Positions 1 to 7,664 of a stretch of 64,000 nucleotides of DNA are shown here, in pieces. The DNA lies in NCBI RefSeq assembly GCF_000935045.1, contig NZ_JYKS01000014.1, positions 1 to 64,000 of the forward strand. The letters run 5' to 3'. Below the pieces are notes generated by a model. It did no database searches and was not told the origin of the DNA. It worked only from the letters and a program-made list of their open reading frames with translations. The DNA is from Pseudomonas sp. 10-1B. GTDB lineage: Bacteria > Pseudomonadota > Gammaproteobacteria > Pseudomonadales > Pseudomonadaceae. Within the stretch, counting starts at the first letter, position 1. Each line of letters opens with the position of its first letter. The position numbers and the translations under genes are program-made.

Positions 1-9
1 GCAGTCCCT

Positions 10-103
10 GTGGGAGCTGGCTTGCCGGCGATGAGGCCAGTCCAGGCAATACAAGACCTTTGTGGGAGCGGCCTTGTGTCGCGATGGGCTGCAAAGCAGC
101 CCC
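10..103. repeat. Two REP elements in direct orientation, different families
   Basis: Two extragenic palindromic elements lie beyond the 3' end of the DUF4197 gene. The first (10-39) has the GGGAGCTGGCTTGCCGGCGA core; the second (61-103) has the GGAGCGGCCTTGTGTCGCGA core and ends in a GGGCTGC/GCAGCCC palindrome. They point the same way, unlike most pairs in this window, so a partner may lie outside the left edge. Confidence 0.8.
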
Positions 104-111
104 CAAGGCCA

Positions 112-798
112 TCACAGTGCGCCGAAGACCTTCTTGGCCAGGCTGGTAGCCGCTTCAGCCGGGTTCTGGCGAATGCTCTGCTCCTGCTTGGCAATCATCT
201 CGAACAGACCATCCAGCGCCTTCTCGGTCACGTAGTTCTCGATATTGGCGTCATCCTTGACCAGCCCCAGGCCTTTGGCCTGGGCAGCGAAGGCATTGTA
301 CTGCTGGGCCACGCCGACCTTGTCGGTGGCCTGCTTGACGATAGGCAGGAACTTGGCGCGGATCTGCTCGCGGCTGCTCTTGTTCAGGTACTGGGTAGCC
401 GAGTCGTCGCCGCCGCTGAGAATACCCTTGGCATCGGTCACGCTCATGTTCTTCACGGCATCCAGCAGAATCGCCTGGGCCTGCGGCACGGCCGCCTCGG
501 CGGCCTTGTTCATGCTGGTTTCCAGGGCTTCGACCTGTTCGCCCTTGCCGAACATCTTCATTGCCTTGGCGGCCTTGCCCAGGTTGCCCGGCAGTTCGAT
601 GCGCACGTCCGGGTTGTTGCTGAAACCGCCCGGGGTGCTCAGTTGCTTGACGGCCAGTTGCGCGCCTTGGGTCAGGGCATCTTTCAGGCCGCCGGTGGCG
701 TCTTTCTGGGTCAGGTCGCCCAGCGACAGGGCCAGGGCACTGGCCGACAGCAGCAGGCCGGCGCACAGGGTAGTGAAGCGCAGGGAGGTGCGGATCAT
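112..798 (-). CDS. DUF4197 domain-containing periplasmic protein
   Basis: The 228-residue product starts with a clear signal peptide (basic MIRTSLRF, hydrophobic core, predicted cut after ALA near residue 23), so it is probably exported to the periplasm. The mature part, with motifs such as ATGGLKDAL and NPDVRIELPG and a C-terminal Phe-Gly-Ala-Leu, matches my recollection of the DUF4197 family, whose function is unknown. It is the last gene of a minus-strand series after plsB and two YbaY-like genes, 33 bases after the preceding stop. Family call fairly sure; role unknown. Confidence 0.8.
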   Translation of the reverse strand: MIRTSLRFTTLCAGLLLSASALALSLGDLTQKDATGGLKDALTQGAQLAVKQLSTPGGFSNNPDVRIELPGNLGKAAKAMKMFGKGEQVEALETSMNKAAEAAVPQAQAILLDAVKNMSVTDAKGILSGGDDSATQYLNKSSREQIRAKFLPIVKQATDKVGVAQQYNAFAAQAKGLGLVKDDANIENYVTEKALDGLFEMIAKQEQSIRQNPAEAATSLAKKVFGAL

Positions 799-831
799 GG
801 AGCTTTCCTTGTAAACAGGTGAATACGGATA

Positions 832-1230
832 TCAGCGAACCTGGTCGACTTTGACGCGCACGGGCTGCGGGTCACTACCGTCGAGCATGACGCCGTGGTG
901 TTCGGTGTTGATGAACAGCAGCTTGCCGTCCAGCTCGATGCGCGCGCTCAGCGCATAGCGGTGGCCAGGCTTGACCTGGGTTGGGTCATAGGTGAGATGG
1001 AACGGCAGCGGTACGTTGCCTTTGACCGGGCCGGCCTGGCGGGCCAGGGTCACGGCTGGGGCGTCCATCAGCGAGACGTCCTGCAACTCCACACTCAGGG
1101 TGGCGGCCGGTGGCAGAGCAATGCGCTGCAGGTAGTAGACTTCACCCTCCAGGCTGGCCTGGTTGGACGGCGTTTGGCTGGAACAGGCTGCGAGCAAAGA
1201 TGCGCAACACAGCATAAAGAGCTTTTTCAT
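832..1230 (-). CDS. YbaY family lipoprotein
   Basis: The 132-residue protein has a lipoprotein signal (MKKLFMLCC, hydrophobic stretch, LLAAC lipobox with Cys16), so the mature protein should be lipid-anchored in the envelope. Residues about 29-130 form a YbaY/YscW-like beta domain: 'EVYYLQRIALPPAATLSVEL', then FHLTYDPTQVKPGHRYALSA and a C-terminal strand. Family members are small lipoproteins of poorly defined role; the fold resembles secretin pilotins. Its upstream neighbour (1301-2014) carries related domains without an export signal. Ser-Gln after the lipobox suggests outer-membrane sorting, which is inference. Confidence 0.85.
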   Translation of the reverse strand: MKKLFMLCCASLLAACSSQTPSNQASLEGEVYYLQRIALPPAATLSVELQDVSLMDAPAVTLARQAGPVKGNVPLPFHLTYDPTQVKPGHRYALSARIELDGKLLFINTEHHGVMLDGSDPQPVRVKVDQVR

Positions 1231-1300
1231 GGAATCTCCGGTGTCCTTGGCGTTGGCTTGTGGCCAACCCCAGGGACTTTAGCGGATTTTCCTCGATCAA

Positions 1301-2014
1301 TCAGCGGCGTGGCCTGCGCAACACAATCATGGACAGGTTGGGTGGGTTGGAAAGGTCCAGGTTCTTGAGCACGTTGCCTGCGAAGATCACCTTGCGCTCC
1401 AGGTCGTACAACCCCAGATGCAGCTTGGTGTGGAGGCCTTCCGGCACTGTAGCGGCGTCAATGAACAACGAGAACGGTGCACCGTCGCCTTTCAGATACA
1501 AGGAGTGTTCGGCAAGGTTGCTGGTGTAACGGTTGCTATGGCCATCTTCCTGAACGACCAGCAATGTGGCATCCAGGTAGGCCGCCTGCTGGCACAACTC
1601 AGGTGGAACACTCACTCGTCCGCTCAGCTCGATGACATTCGGTTGCATGGGGTGTTTTCCCGGAACCTGGGAGGCGCTGTCCACCGCCTCCAGGTCCAGT
1701 TCCAGAGAGATACCTTGCACGGCATCGGCAATGGATACGGTCTGCGTCGTGCGGGCTAGCATGGCATCCGCACCTATGCCTGCCGTGCAGTTAGCTTCCA
1801 GGGTGACTTCGGCCATGTCACCCAAGTTCAGGCGGTCAAGGTGCAGGCGAAAGGGGAGCGGTGATCCAGTGGCCAGTGCACTGCATGTGGCGAGCAACTG
1901 CTCGTGGCCTTCCAGCAGGCCTGTCACGGTCACGCTAAGGCGTGTCGAGCTTTCGGCGAACTCGGGGACGAAGGGGGCAGTGAGGGTACCGGTGATTTCC
2001 AGGGTATCGCGCAT
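1301..2014 (-). CDS. Tandem YbaY-like domain protein, no signal peptide
   Basis: The chosen ATG gives 237 residues beginning MRDTLEITGTL; the frame stays open upstream, but that part overlaps plsB and is not protein-like. The protein appears to hold two YbaY-like domains: residues about 3-107 (ITGTLTAPFV, then SPLPFRLHLDRL) and about 120-235 (IELSGRVSVPPEL, then GAPFSLFIDAATV, ending in a beta strand). There is no signal peptide or lipobox, unlike the YbaY lipoprotein gene 70 bases downstream. Duplication of a domain normally seen singly in lipoproteins is unusual. Function unknown; domain assignment is by eye. Confidence 0.7.
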   Translation of the reverse strand: MRDTLEITGTLTAPFVPEFAESSTRLSVTVTGLLEGHEQLLATCSALATGSPLPFRLHLDRLNLGDMAEVTLEANCTAGIGADAMLARTTQTVSIADAVQGISLELDLEAVDSASQVPGKHPMQPNVIELSGRVSVPPELCQQAAYLDATLLVVQEDGHSNRYTSNLAEHSLYLKGDGAPFSLFIDAATVPEGLHTKLHLGLYDLERKVIFAGNVLKNLDLSNPPNLSMIVLRRPRR

Positions 2015-2096
2015 ATTGTCGCTCCAGGTGCGGGGGATGGGATCGCTTGCAGCGTACGATCCTGGCCCCCTGAGGCATCCTGGTGTAGCTGGAAAC

Positions 2097-4583
2097 CTAC
2101 CCTTGCGTGACATCCGCTGGTTCATCACGGTGCAGGGCCACCTGGCGGATCGACAGGCGCAGCTCGGCCGACAGCACCCGCTTGGCCACGCCTTCGGCCA
2201 GTTCGCCAAGCTTGTCGTGATAACCCAGCTTGCCGTTACCATCCGGGCGTAGCACGCCTTGTTCGACCAAGGTCTGGATGAAGTGGCGGAACAGCGTCTT
2301 GTCGAAGAACTCAGGGGCGTTCAAACCATGCAGGATCGACAGGCGCTGGGCCATCATCACGCACAAATCTTCCAGCTCTTCGGCGCTGAGGCTGTTCTGC
2401 CCGCTGTTGAGCAGCAGCGAGGTGGCCATGTAGAAGCGCTGCAGGGTCTGGGTGATGGTGCGGGCGAGCAGGGTCAGCAGCACGAACTGCCGCGAGCTGG
2501 GTGGCGGGCGCACGTACACATCGTTGTCCTGGCGCAACAGCCCCTGTTCGACCAGTGCGGCCAGCCATTGGTCGATCACCTCGTCCAACTGCTGCTGCGA
2601 CCAGCGCAGGAACAGTTCGGCCTGCAAGTACGGGTACAGCGCATGCACGTACTGGCCCAGCAGTTCGCGGCTCATGCGCGAGCTGCTGAGGAAGAAGCTG
2701 GCCAGCAGCGCCGGCAGGGCGAAGATGTGCAGCACGTTGTTGCGGTAGTAGGTCATCAGTACCGCGTTGCCTTCGTCCAGGTACAGGATGCGGCCCAGGG
2801 CATCCTTTTGCTCGGCTACCAGGTTCATGCTGCGCACGTGTTCGATCAGCGCCTGGCCGTCACCCTCGGGCAGGGTGATGTGCGGCGAATAGGGCACCTG
2901 GCGCAGCAGGGCCAGGTACAGGTCGAGCACGCGGGTCAGGGCGCGTTCGTCCAGGGCCAGGCGACTGGTGGACAGCAGCGCCAGGGCCACCAGGTTGACC
3001 GGGTTGATCGCTGCCGCCTCGTTGAGGTGGCGGGCCACGGTCTCGCCCAGGCGGGTGGTGGTGGCGTTGAGCCAATCCGGGCGGTACTGCGGGCCGTGGT
3101 CCTGTTCACGCCAGCCGGGTTGCTGCTGGTCGAGGAAGCCGGCCAGGCGGATCGGTTCGCCGAAGTTGACGTAGACCTGGCCAAAGCGCTGCTTGAGCGC
3201 GCCGAATACCTTGAAGATGTCGAATACCGACTCTTTCTTCTTGCTGGCGCCGCGCAGCTCGCCGAGGTAGGTTCGGCCTTCGAGCACGCGCTCGTAGCCG
3301 ATGTAGACCGGCACGAACACGACTGGCGTGCGCGACGAGCGCAGGAAGCTGCGCAGGGTGATGGCCAGCATCCCGGTGCGCGGCTGCAGCATGCGCCCGG
3401 TACGCGAACGGCCGCCTTCGACGAAGTACTCGACCGGGAAACCCTTGGTGTACAGGGTGTGCAGGTACTCGTTGAACACGGCGGTGTACAGCGGGTTGCC
3501 CTTGAACGTGCGGCGCATGAAGAATGCGCCGCCCCGGCGCAGCAGGTTGCCTACCACCGGCATGTTGAGGTTGATGCCCGCGGCCACGTGCGGCGGGGTG
3601 AGGCCGTTGCGGAACAGCAGGTAGGACAGCAGCAGGTAGTCGATGTGGCTGCGGTGGCACGGCACGTAGATCACTTCGTGGCCGGGGGCGATACCTTGCA
3701 CCTGCTCGATGTGGTTGACCTTGATGCCATCGTAGATCTTGTTCCAAAACCAGCTGAGCACCACTTCGAGGAAGCGGATGGCGGTATAGGTGTAGTCCGA
3801 GGCGATCTCGTTGCCGTAGCGCAGTGCCTGGGCTTCGGCCTTGGCCAACGGCAGGTTCTGGCGTTGCGCTTCGTCGGCAATGGCCTGGCGCACCTGTGGT
3901 GCGTGGACCAGGCCCTTGACCAGGTTGCGCCGGTGCGAGATGTCCGGGCCGATGACGGCAGTCTTGAGGTTGCGAAAATGCACGCGCATCAGGCGCTGGG
4001 CCATGCGCACGGTACGCTCGTGGCCCTTGTTGTGCTGCACCAGTTCGCGCAGGTGGATGGGGGCGGAGAACTGCACGCGGGTCTTGCGCCCCAAGGCCAG
4101 CACGGTCAGCAGCCGGCGCAGGCGCCCGGTAACGGCCCAGCTGTCGGCGAACAACAGCTTCCACGGGCTGGATTCGCTGGCTGGCGTCTGGCCCCAGAAC
4201 ACGCTGACCGGAATGATCTGCGCATCTTCCTCGGCGTGCTGGCTGACCGCGGCGACCAGGCGTTCCAGGGTGGGTGGGGCACCGCGCTTGTCGTGGCGGC
4301 CCAGCCAATCCGGCTCTGGGGTCAGGTAGAAGAACGCGGCCGGCTCCTGCAGCGGGCCGACCGCCACCGGTAGCACCGGGCGCGGCAGCCCTGCCTTGGT
4401 GCACTCGTGGTCGAGCACGGCCAGGTCGGTGAGCGCCGGTGAAGGCAAGGCATAGAACACTGGCCGGCTACGGTCCAGGTTCAACGACATGGAAGACTGG
4501 TTGATGGTCTCGGAGCGCACCCACAGGTACAACAGGCGACGCAGGGCGCCGAAGATCAGGCGGCGCAGGGGGGAACGGGTCAT
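2097..4583 (-). CDS. plsB: Glycerol-3-phosphate 1-O-acyltransferase PlsB
   Basis: PlsB acylates sn-glycerol 3-phosphate at position 1, the first step of membrane phospholipid synthesis, at the inner membrane. The 828-residue protein is close to the family length. The acyltransferase HX4D motif is at His310-Asp315 (HRSHID), and the substrate-binding block [11 protein letters not shown] is at 387-397. The ATG at 4583 gives [11 protein letters not shown], the usual Pseudomonas N-terminus; an upstream in-frame ATG is unlikely. Three small envelope-type genes follow on the same strand, and a cold-shock-domain gene diverges upstream. Confidence 0.96.
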   Translation of the reverse strand: MTRSPLRRLIFGALRRLLYLWVRSETINQSSMSLNLDRSRPVFYALPSPALTDLAVLDHECTKAGLPRPVLPVAVGPLQEPAAFFYLTPEPDWLGRHDKRGAPPTLERLVAAVSQHAEEDAQIIPVSVFWGQTPASESSPWKLLFADSWAVTGRLRRLLTVLALGRKTRVQFSAPIHLRELVQHNKGHERTVRMAQRLMRVHFRNLKTAVIGPDISHRRNLVKGLVHAPQVRQAIADEAQRQNLPLAKAEAQALRYGNEIASDYTYTAIRFLEVVLSWFWNKIYDGIKVNHIEQVQGIAPGHEVIYVPCHRSHIDYLLLSYLLFRNGLTPPHVAAGINLNMPVVGNLLRRGGAFFMRRTFKGNPLYTAVFNEYLHTLYTKGFPVEYFVEGGRSRTGRMLQPRTGMLAITLRSFLRSSRTPVVFVPVYIGYERVLEGRTYLGELRGASKKKESVFDIFKVFGALKQRFGQVYVNFGEPIRLAGFLDQQQPGWREQDHGPQYRPDWLNATTTRLGETVARHLNEAAAINPVNLVALALLSTSRLALDERALTRVLDLYLALLRQVPYSPHITLPEGDGQALIEHVRSMNLVAEQKDALGRILYLDEGNAVLMTYYRNNVLHIFALPALLASFFLSSSRMSRELLGQYVHALYPYLQAELFLRWSQQQLDEVIDQWLAALVEQGLLRQDNDVYVRPPPSSRQFVLLTLLARTITQTLQRFYMATSLLLNSGQNSLSAEELEDLCVMMAQRLSILHGLNAPEFFDKTLFRHFIQTLVEQGVLRPDGNGKLGYHDKLGELAEGVAKRVLSAELRLSIRQVALHRDEPADVTQG

Positions 4584-4678
4584 GGGGTGTGTGCCCTGGG
4601 TGTGATTTGAAAGGTTGAAGCTTGCAGCAAAAAACGGCAAACGGCAGGACCGTCATCAAATTTTTTTGTTCTGTGTCA

Positions 4679-4684
4679 TATACT
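4679..4684 (+). promoter_or_regulatory. Candidate -10 box for the cold-shock-domain gene
   Basis: A TATACT hexamer lies about 100 bases upstream of the cold-shock-domain ATG, after a T-rich tract (about 4661-4670). No convincing -35 box was seen at 17 bases. If used, it would give a roughly 95-base 5' leader, as is common for csp genes. Confidence 0.35.
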
Positions 4685-4786
4685 CGGCCTGCCACTTGCA
4701 GGATATTTGCGCAAGCGGCGTCGGCACGGGGCGGTGGTCTCGTGTCTACAAGGCGATCTTCACAATAAAAATCCGGAGTAGTTCAG

Positions 4787-4996
4787 ATGTCGTCTCGTGA
4801 GACTGGGAATGTAAAGTGGTTCAACGATGCCAAGGGTTATGGCTTCATTCAGCGCGAAGGTGGTGCGGATGTATTCGTCCACTATCGGGCGATCCGCGGT
4901 GAGGGGCATCGTACCCTGGTCGAAGGGCAGCGGGTGGAGTACGCCTGCGTGCAGGGCCAGAAAGGCCTGCAAGCCGAGGACGTAGTGGGCCTCTGA
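4787..4996 (+). CDS. Cold-shock domain nucleic-acid-binding protein
   Basis: The 69-residue single cold-shock domain binds single-stranded RNA or DNA. RNP1 is KGYGFI at residues 16-21 and RNP2 is VFVHY at 29-33; the N-terminal [11 protein letters not shown] is typical. A purine-rich site (CCGGAG) precedes the ATG. RNP2 has Tyr where many Csps have Phe-X-His-Phe/Ser, and the C-terminal half ([17 protein letters not shown]) departs from CspA, so it is a divergent paralog rather than a clear CspA or CspD. The gene stands alone, followed by a REP pair. Confidence 0.93.
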   Translation: MSSRETGNVKWFNDAKGYGFIQREGGADVFVHYRAIRGEGHRTLVEGQRVEYACVQGQKGLQAEDVVGL

Positions 4997-5012
4997 GCCT
5001 CTGGTTTCAAGC

Positions 5013-5096
5013 CGTAGGAGCGGGCTTGCCCGCGAATCAGCCACCACGGTGGCTGGCACGGGCATAGCCCGTGTTCGCGGGCAAGCCCGCTCCTAC
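5013..5096. repeat. REP inverted pair
   Basis: Two REP elements face each other: GTAGGAGCGGGCTTGCCCGC at the left and its reverse complement at the right. An inner GCCACCACGGTGGC palindrome and CACGGGC/GCCCGTG steps lie between them, so the whole stretch could fold into one long hairpin. It sits between the converging ends of the cold-shock gene and the acidic protein gene. Confidence 0.85.
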
Positions 5097-5118
5097 AGAA
5101 ACGAGCAAGGCTTTGGTT

Positions 5119-5496
5119 TCACGATGTACGCCAAGTGATTTCCTCTTCACCGTCGGCGCTGATGCGCACCCAGCGATCGGCATCTTCTTCGCCGTCTTCC
5201 TCCACCCAGCCACCCGGCGCGCAGCGCACTTCCACACCCAGTGCGGCGAACGCGGCGCGGGCGCAGGCGACGTCATCGGCCCACGGCGTCTGGTCGCTTT
5301 CCAGGTACAGGCTGTTCCATTTCCCTACAGCTTTGGGTAACCAGGTGACCGGAATGTTACCGGCCTGGCATTTGAAGGTCTGGCCTTTCTGCTTCCACTC
5401 GCTGCAGGGGCCGATCGCCTGGGCGAGCCACTCGGCAATCTGCTTGTGGTCGACGTCGGCATCCTTCAGGTAGATCTCGATATCAGGTTGGCGCAT
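5119..5496 (-). CDS. Conserved acidic protein of unknown function
   Basis: The start at 5496 gives 125 residues beginning MRQPDIEIYLKDADVDHK; a start 14 codons upstream would run into the end of rlmA. No family was recognised. It is soluble-looking, without signal or membrane segment, rich in Trp, and its last third is strongly acidic (WVEEDGEEDADRW). It has Cys residues near positions 31, 43, 77 and 92, but no paired CxxC motif. It lies 16 bases downstream of rlmA on the same strand, so cotranscription with rlmA and dapE is likely. Function not inferred. Confidence 0.75.
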   Translation of the reverse strand: MRQPDIEIYLKDADVDHKQIAEWLAQAIGPCSEWKQKGQTFKCQAGNIPVTWLPKAVGKWNSLYLESDQTPWADDVACARAAFAALGVEVRCAPGGWVEEDGEEDADRWVRISADGEEEITWRTS

Positions 5497-5512
5497 AAGG
5501 GCTCCGGTGTGC

Positions 5513-6325
5513 TCAGTCTTGGCGCACGAAATAGTCATAACGCATGGAAACCGTGACTTCGAACGGTTCGGGCTGGTCGATCACCCGGGCACGTTTTTCG
5601 GCACTGGCGCGCCAGCCGTGCGGGGTCATGGCCAGCAGGTCGGCGCGGGCCTTGGGCGCAGCCAGGCTCAGGCGGAACTCCAGGGTTTCGCTGTGGGCGT
5701 GGGCCATGCCTTGGGGGACCAGGGCCAGGTGCTTGTCGTCGGCGTAAGGGCGTACTTCATCGTAGAGCTCTTCGCGCAGCTCCATCAGGTGGCCGCTGGT
5801 CGGGCCGACCCGCATCAGGCCACCGCCGGGGCTGAGCAGGCGCTTGGCCTCGGCCCAGTCCAGCGGGCTGAACACGCTGGCGATGAACTGGCAGCTAGCG
5901 TCGGCCAGGGGCACGCGGGCCATGCTGGCGACCATCCAGGTCACCTGCGGCGCACGGCGACAGGCGCGCTTGACTGCCTCGCGAGAGATGTCCAGGGCAT
6001 AACCGTCGGCGGCCGGCAGGGCCTGGGCGAGCTGCGCGGTGTAGTAACCCTCGCCGCAGCCGATGTCCAGCCAGGCGCCAGGCTGGCGCTCGGCGGCAAG
6101 CTCGGCCAGGCGTCGGGCCACCGGCGCGTAGTGGCCAGCGTCGAGGAAGTCGCGGCGGGCCTCGACCATGGCCTGGTTGTCACCCGGGTCGCGGCTGTTC
6201 TTGTGCTGCACCGGCAGCAGGTTCAGGTAACCCTGGCGGGCGCGGTCGAAGCGGTGGCCGGCCGGGCACACCACACCGTTGTCGAGCCGGCTCAGGGGCG
6301 CCTGGCAAAGAGGGCAGGCGAGCAT
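5513..6325 (-). CDS. rlmA: 23S rRNA (guanine-N1)-methyltransferase RlmA
   Basis: RlmA methylates N1 of G745 in helix 35 of 23S rRNA, using S-adenosylmethionine. The 270-residue protein opens with the zinc-binding module CPLC (Cys4, Cys7), Cys20 and His24. A SAM-binding motif I, WLDIGCGEGYY, follows at 85-95, and VFSPLDWAE is in the catalytic half. The ATG overlaps the dapE stop by one base (TGATG), implying translational coupling. Confidence 0.92.
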   Translation of the reverse strand: MLACPLCQAPLSRLDNGVVCPAGHRFDRARQGYLNLLPVQHKNSRDPGDNQAMVEARRDFLDAGHYAPVARRLAELAAERQPGAWLDIGCGEGYYTAQLAQALPAADGYALDISREAVKRACRRAPQVTWMVASMARVPLADASCQFIASVFSPLDWAEAKRLLSPGGGLMRVGPTSGHLMELREELYDEVRPYADDKHLALVPQGMAHAHSETLEFRLSLAAPKARADLLAMTPHGWRASAEKRARVIDQPEPFEVTVSMRYDYFVRQD

Positions 6326-7476
6326 CAGGCGAGCAACCGGACCAGGGTCTGGTAGTAGATTTCAGTCAGCAGGTCGAGGTCGCTGGCCAGGATCCGCTCG
6401 TCGACCTGGTGGATGGTGGCATTGACCGGGCCAAGTTCGACCACCTGGGTGCCCATGGTGGCGATGAAGCGGCCATCGGAGGTGCCGCCGCTGGTGGACG
6501 GCTGGGTATCGCGGCCGGTGACGCCCTTGATGCTGGCCGAGACGGCGTCGAGCAGTTCGCCAGGTTCGGTGAGGAACGGCAGGCCCGACAGCGCCCAGTC
6601 GATCGACCAGTCCAGTTCATGCTTGTCGAGGATCGCCGATACCCGCGCCTGCAGGCCTTCGACGGTCGACTCGGTAGAGAAGCGGAAGTTGAACAGCGCG
6701 GTCAGCTCGCCCGGAACCACGTTGGTGGCGCCGGTACCGGAATTGAGGTTGGAAATCTGGAAGCTGGTCGGCGGGAAGAACGCATTGCCTTCGTCCCAGT
6801 GTTCGGCCGCCAGTTCCGCCAGGGCCGGTGCGGCCAGGTGGATCGGGTTGCGCGCCAGGTGTGGGTAGGCCACATGGCCCTGCTTGCCACGCACGGTCAG
6901 CTTGGCGCCGAGCGAGCCACGGCGGCCGTTCTTGACCACGTCGCCCAGCAGGGTGGTGCTGGACGGCTCGCCGACGATGCACCAGTCCAGGCGTTCGTTG
7001 CGCGCTTTCAGGCGCTCGACCACGGCCTTGGTGCCGTGGTGGGCCGGGCCTTCCTCGTCGCTGGTGATCAGGAAGGCGACCTTGCCGCGGTGGTCGGGGT
7101 AGTCGTGCACGAAGCGCTCGCTGGCGACCACCATGGCGGCCAGGCTGCCTTTCATGTCGGCAGCGCCACGGCCGCAGAGCATGCCGTCGGCGTCGATCAA
7201 CGCTTCGAACGGCTCATGCTGCCACTGCTGCACCGGGCCGGTGGGAACCACGTCGGTGTGGCCGGCGAAGCACAGTACCGGGCCGTCCTGGGTGCCATGG
7301 GTGGCCCAGAAGTTGTCGACGTCCTCGATGCGCATCGGTTCGAGCTGGAAACCGACGGCGCCCAGGCGGTTCATCATCTGCGCCTGGCAGTCGGCGTCGA
7401 CGGGGGTGACCGACGGGCGACGGATCAGGTCGCAGGCCAGTCGTAGGGTAGGCGAGAGCTCGGCAGGGGCCGTCAT
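6325..7476 (-). CDS. dapE: Succinyl-diaminopimelate desuccinylase DapE
   Basis: DapE hydrolyses N-succinyl-LL-2,6-diaminopimelate to LL-diaminopimelate and succinate in lysine and peptidoglycan precursor synthesis. The 383-residue protein is full length for this M20 di-zinc family. Metal-site motifs are [10 protein letters not shown] (His73, Asp75), GRGAADMKG (Asp107) and TSDEEGPA (catalytic Glu141 and Glu142). It is coupled to rlmA downstream. dapD and dapC lie elsewhere in the window, in separate transcription units. Confidence 0.96.
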   Translation of the reverse strand: MTAPAELSPTLRLACDLIRRPSVTPVDADCQAQMMNRLGAVGFQLEPMRIEDVDNFWATHGTQDGPVLCFAGHTDVVPTGPVQQWQHEPFEALIDADGMLCGRGAADMKGSLAAMVVASERFVHDYPDHRGKVAFLITSDEEGPAHHGTKAVVERLKARNERLDWCIVGEPSSTTLLGDVVKNGRRGSLGAKLTVRGKQGHVAYPHLARNPIHLAAPALAELAAEHWDEGNAFFPPTSFQISNLNSGTGATNVVPGELTALFNFRFSTESTVEGLQARVSAILDKHELDWSIDWALSGLPFLTEPGELLDAVSASIKGVTGRDTQPSTSGGTSDGRFIATMGTQVVELGPVNATIHQVDERILASDLDLLTEIYYQTLVRLLA

Positions 7477-7550
7477 GGGGGACTCCGGGGCAAGGCAAGG
7501 CGGGGAAATCTGAGGGGCGTTATCTTATATCAAATGGTTTCAGGCGGCAC

Positions 7551-7657
7551 GGCCCATTCGCGGGCACGCCCGCTCCCACAGGTACTGCACCGCTCTGAAT
7601 GTCTGTGACGGACCTGTGGGAGCGGGCGTGCCCGCGAATGGGCTGCAAGGCAGCCCC
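7551..7657. repeat. REP inverted pair
   Basis: Two REP units converge: CGCGGGCACGCCCGCTCCCACAG on the left and its complement around 7615-7640. They are flanked by GGCCCATT/AATGGGC extensions and a trailing GGCTGC/GCAGCC step. The pair separates the dapE start region from the 3' end of the NdvB-like gene. Confidence 0.85.
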
Positions 7658-7664
7658 GGCAATC

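Noticed and set aside
2259..4373. 704-codon open frame antisense to plsB
   Set aside because: Low-complexity translation; plsB is well supported on the other strand.
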